Shown: in pieces, positions 63,509-64,000 of the stretch
How the letters are laid out: each line of letters begins with the position of its first letter
Numbering within the stretch: position 1 is the first letter of the stretch
DNA from: Dysidea avara
Lineage: Eukaryota; Porifera; Demospongiae; Dictyoceratida; Dysideidae
DNA: 64,000 nt
Direction: 5' to 3'
Assembly: GCF_963678975.1 (NCBI RefSeq)
Contig: NC_089274.1
Location: forward strand, 17,253,633 to 17,317,632
The notes under the pieces: generated by a model
The model's input: the letters and a program-made list of their open reading frames with translations, nothing else
Told to the model about the DNA's origin: nothing
Database searches by the model: none
Program-made: the position numbers and the translations under genes

Positions 63509-63774
63509 GATATTTTAGTTGTTTAGCCACTTGTGTTGAAATTATAAGGATTTAGTAATCTGTTAATCTGGTTTTTGGCGGGCGCAGTTTTATAAAACAT
63601 CGTTCTATTGTAGACCACACACCCAAGAACAGTCGTTGTTCTGTAGTAAAAACAAACAAGCACAATTAGTTGTATTGCTAACACAACACAGTTGTTGAAA
63701 TTATTTATCCCTGCTTGGTTTAAAGCAGGTTTTGTAATTTGTTCTGCCCACGCATTTAAAACTATTCCGTAACC

Positions 63775-64000
63775 TTAAGCCAAAAATTCCAGACTACTGT
63801 GAGCTGCAGTTCTTTGAAGAACAACTGAGACACAGGTGGAACAGAAGTTTGATGGGCGTCATGCAGCTCACAGTTTAACCCCGTTAAAGGAGGGAATGAC
63901 GGTCTGGATTCCTGATCACAACTACTCAGGCAAGGTTATATCCCAAGTAGGACCCCAATCTTACTGGGTATCTGTACCATCTGGAACACTTAGACATAAT
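63775..64000 (+). mobile_element. 3' continuation of the Ty3/gypsy-type element, runs off the right edge
   Basis: After the TTAA insertion, family blocks from the end of the integrase region resume (for example VWIPDHNYSGKVISQ and YWVSVPSGTL). Same orientation and family as 56895-60332. A fossil fragment. Confidence 0.75.

Larger units (their letters stand above)
60337..63774. mobile_element. 3.4 kb element inserted at TTAA inside the retroelement
   Basis: TTAA stands on both sides (60333-60336 and 63775-63778) and the ends are inverted: GGTTACGGTATAGT on the left against ACTATTCCGTAACC on the right. TTAA targets are typical of piggyBac and Kolobok elements. No transposase was recognised. 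Blocks of GAAATCATGAAATCAC repeats lie near both ends (about 60480-60540 and 63005-63100), each next to GAAATCTCGTACGC or a close variant. Nested inside are a hairpin (60744-60783), a palindrome (62284-62647) and an inverted repeat (63360-63508). A frame at 62714-62992 is open but has no recognisable domain. Confidence 0.8.

Overview
The window reads as genomic DNA of an early-branching animal, most likely a demosponge. This is an inference from content, with no database check. Genes are split by many short introns (several of about 50 bases), head-to-head neighbours lie less than 100 bases apart, and the families are animal ones: NUP88, INTS9, a Pygopus-type PHD protein, eEF1B-delta, SH3BP5, a PHF7/G2E3-type protein, a papain-family protease and a caspase. 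AT-rich transposon debris fills the remaining space.

Layout. 1-21.4 kb is gene-dense: the 5' end of an SH3BP5-like gene (-), eEF1B-delta (-), a small zinc-domain protein resembling the USPL1 N-terminus (-), NUP88 (+, 14 exons resolved), INTS9 (-), a Pygopus-like PHD gene (+) and a PHF7-like extended-PHD gene (+). NUP88 shares a 77-base promoter with its neighbour, and INTS9 and the Pygopus-like gene share a 90-base one. A 4.4 kb intron of the PHF7-like gene holds MITEs, a long minisatellite and a foldback element.

21.9-26.2 kb (-) holds the main discovery. Four exons join in phase into a predicted 1311-residue protein with a protein kinase, a Roc GTPase, a COR region and a C-terminal caspase. 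The order parallels DAPK1 (kinase, Roc-COR, death domain), with a protease where the death domain would be. About 11 kb upstream on the same strand lies a decayed copy of its first kinase exon (37.0-37.4 kb), followed downstream by a CARD-like domain (about 35.0-35.45 kb).

26.4-44.5 kb is mostly mobile DNA: a 5'-truncated LINE split by a 1.4 kb palindrome, several hAT-type MITEs with 8-base target duplications, and a foldback inserted inside another foldback, each with its own target duplication. 45.2-51.6 kb (-) is a complete papain-family protease gene whose largest intron holds a 2.6 kb terminal-inverted-repeat element. 52-64 kb is again mobile DNA: a two-exon unknown, a 3.4 kb inverted-repeat element carrying a PHD-like ORF, and an old broken Ty3/gypsy retroelement interrupted by a 3.4 kb element at a TTAA site.
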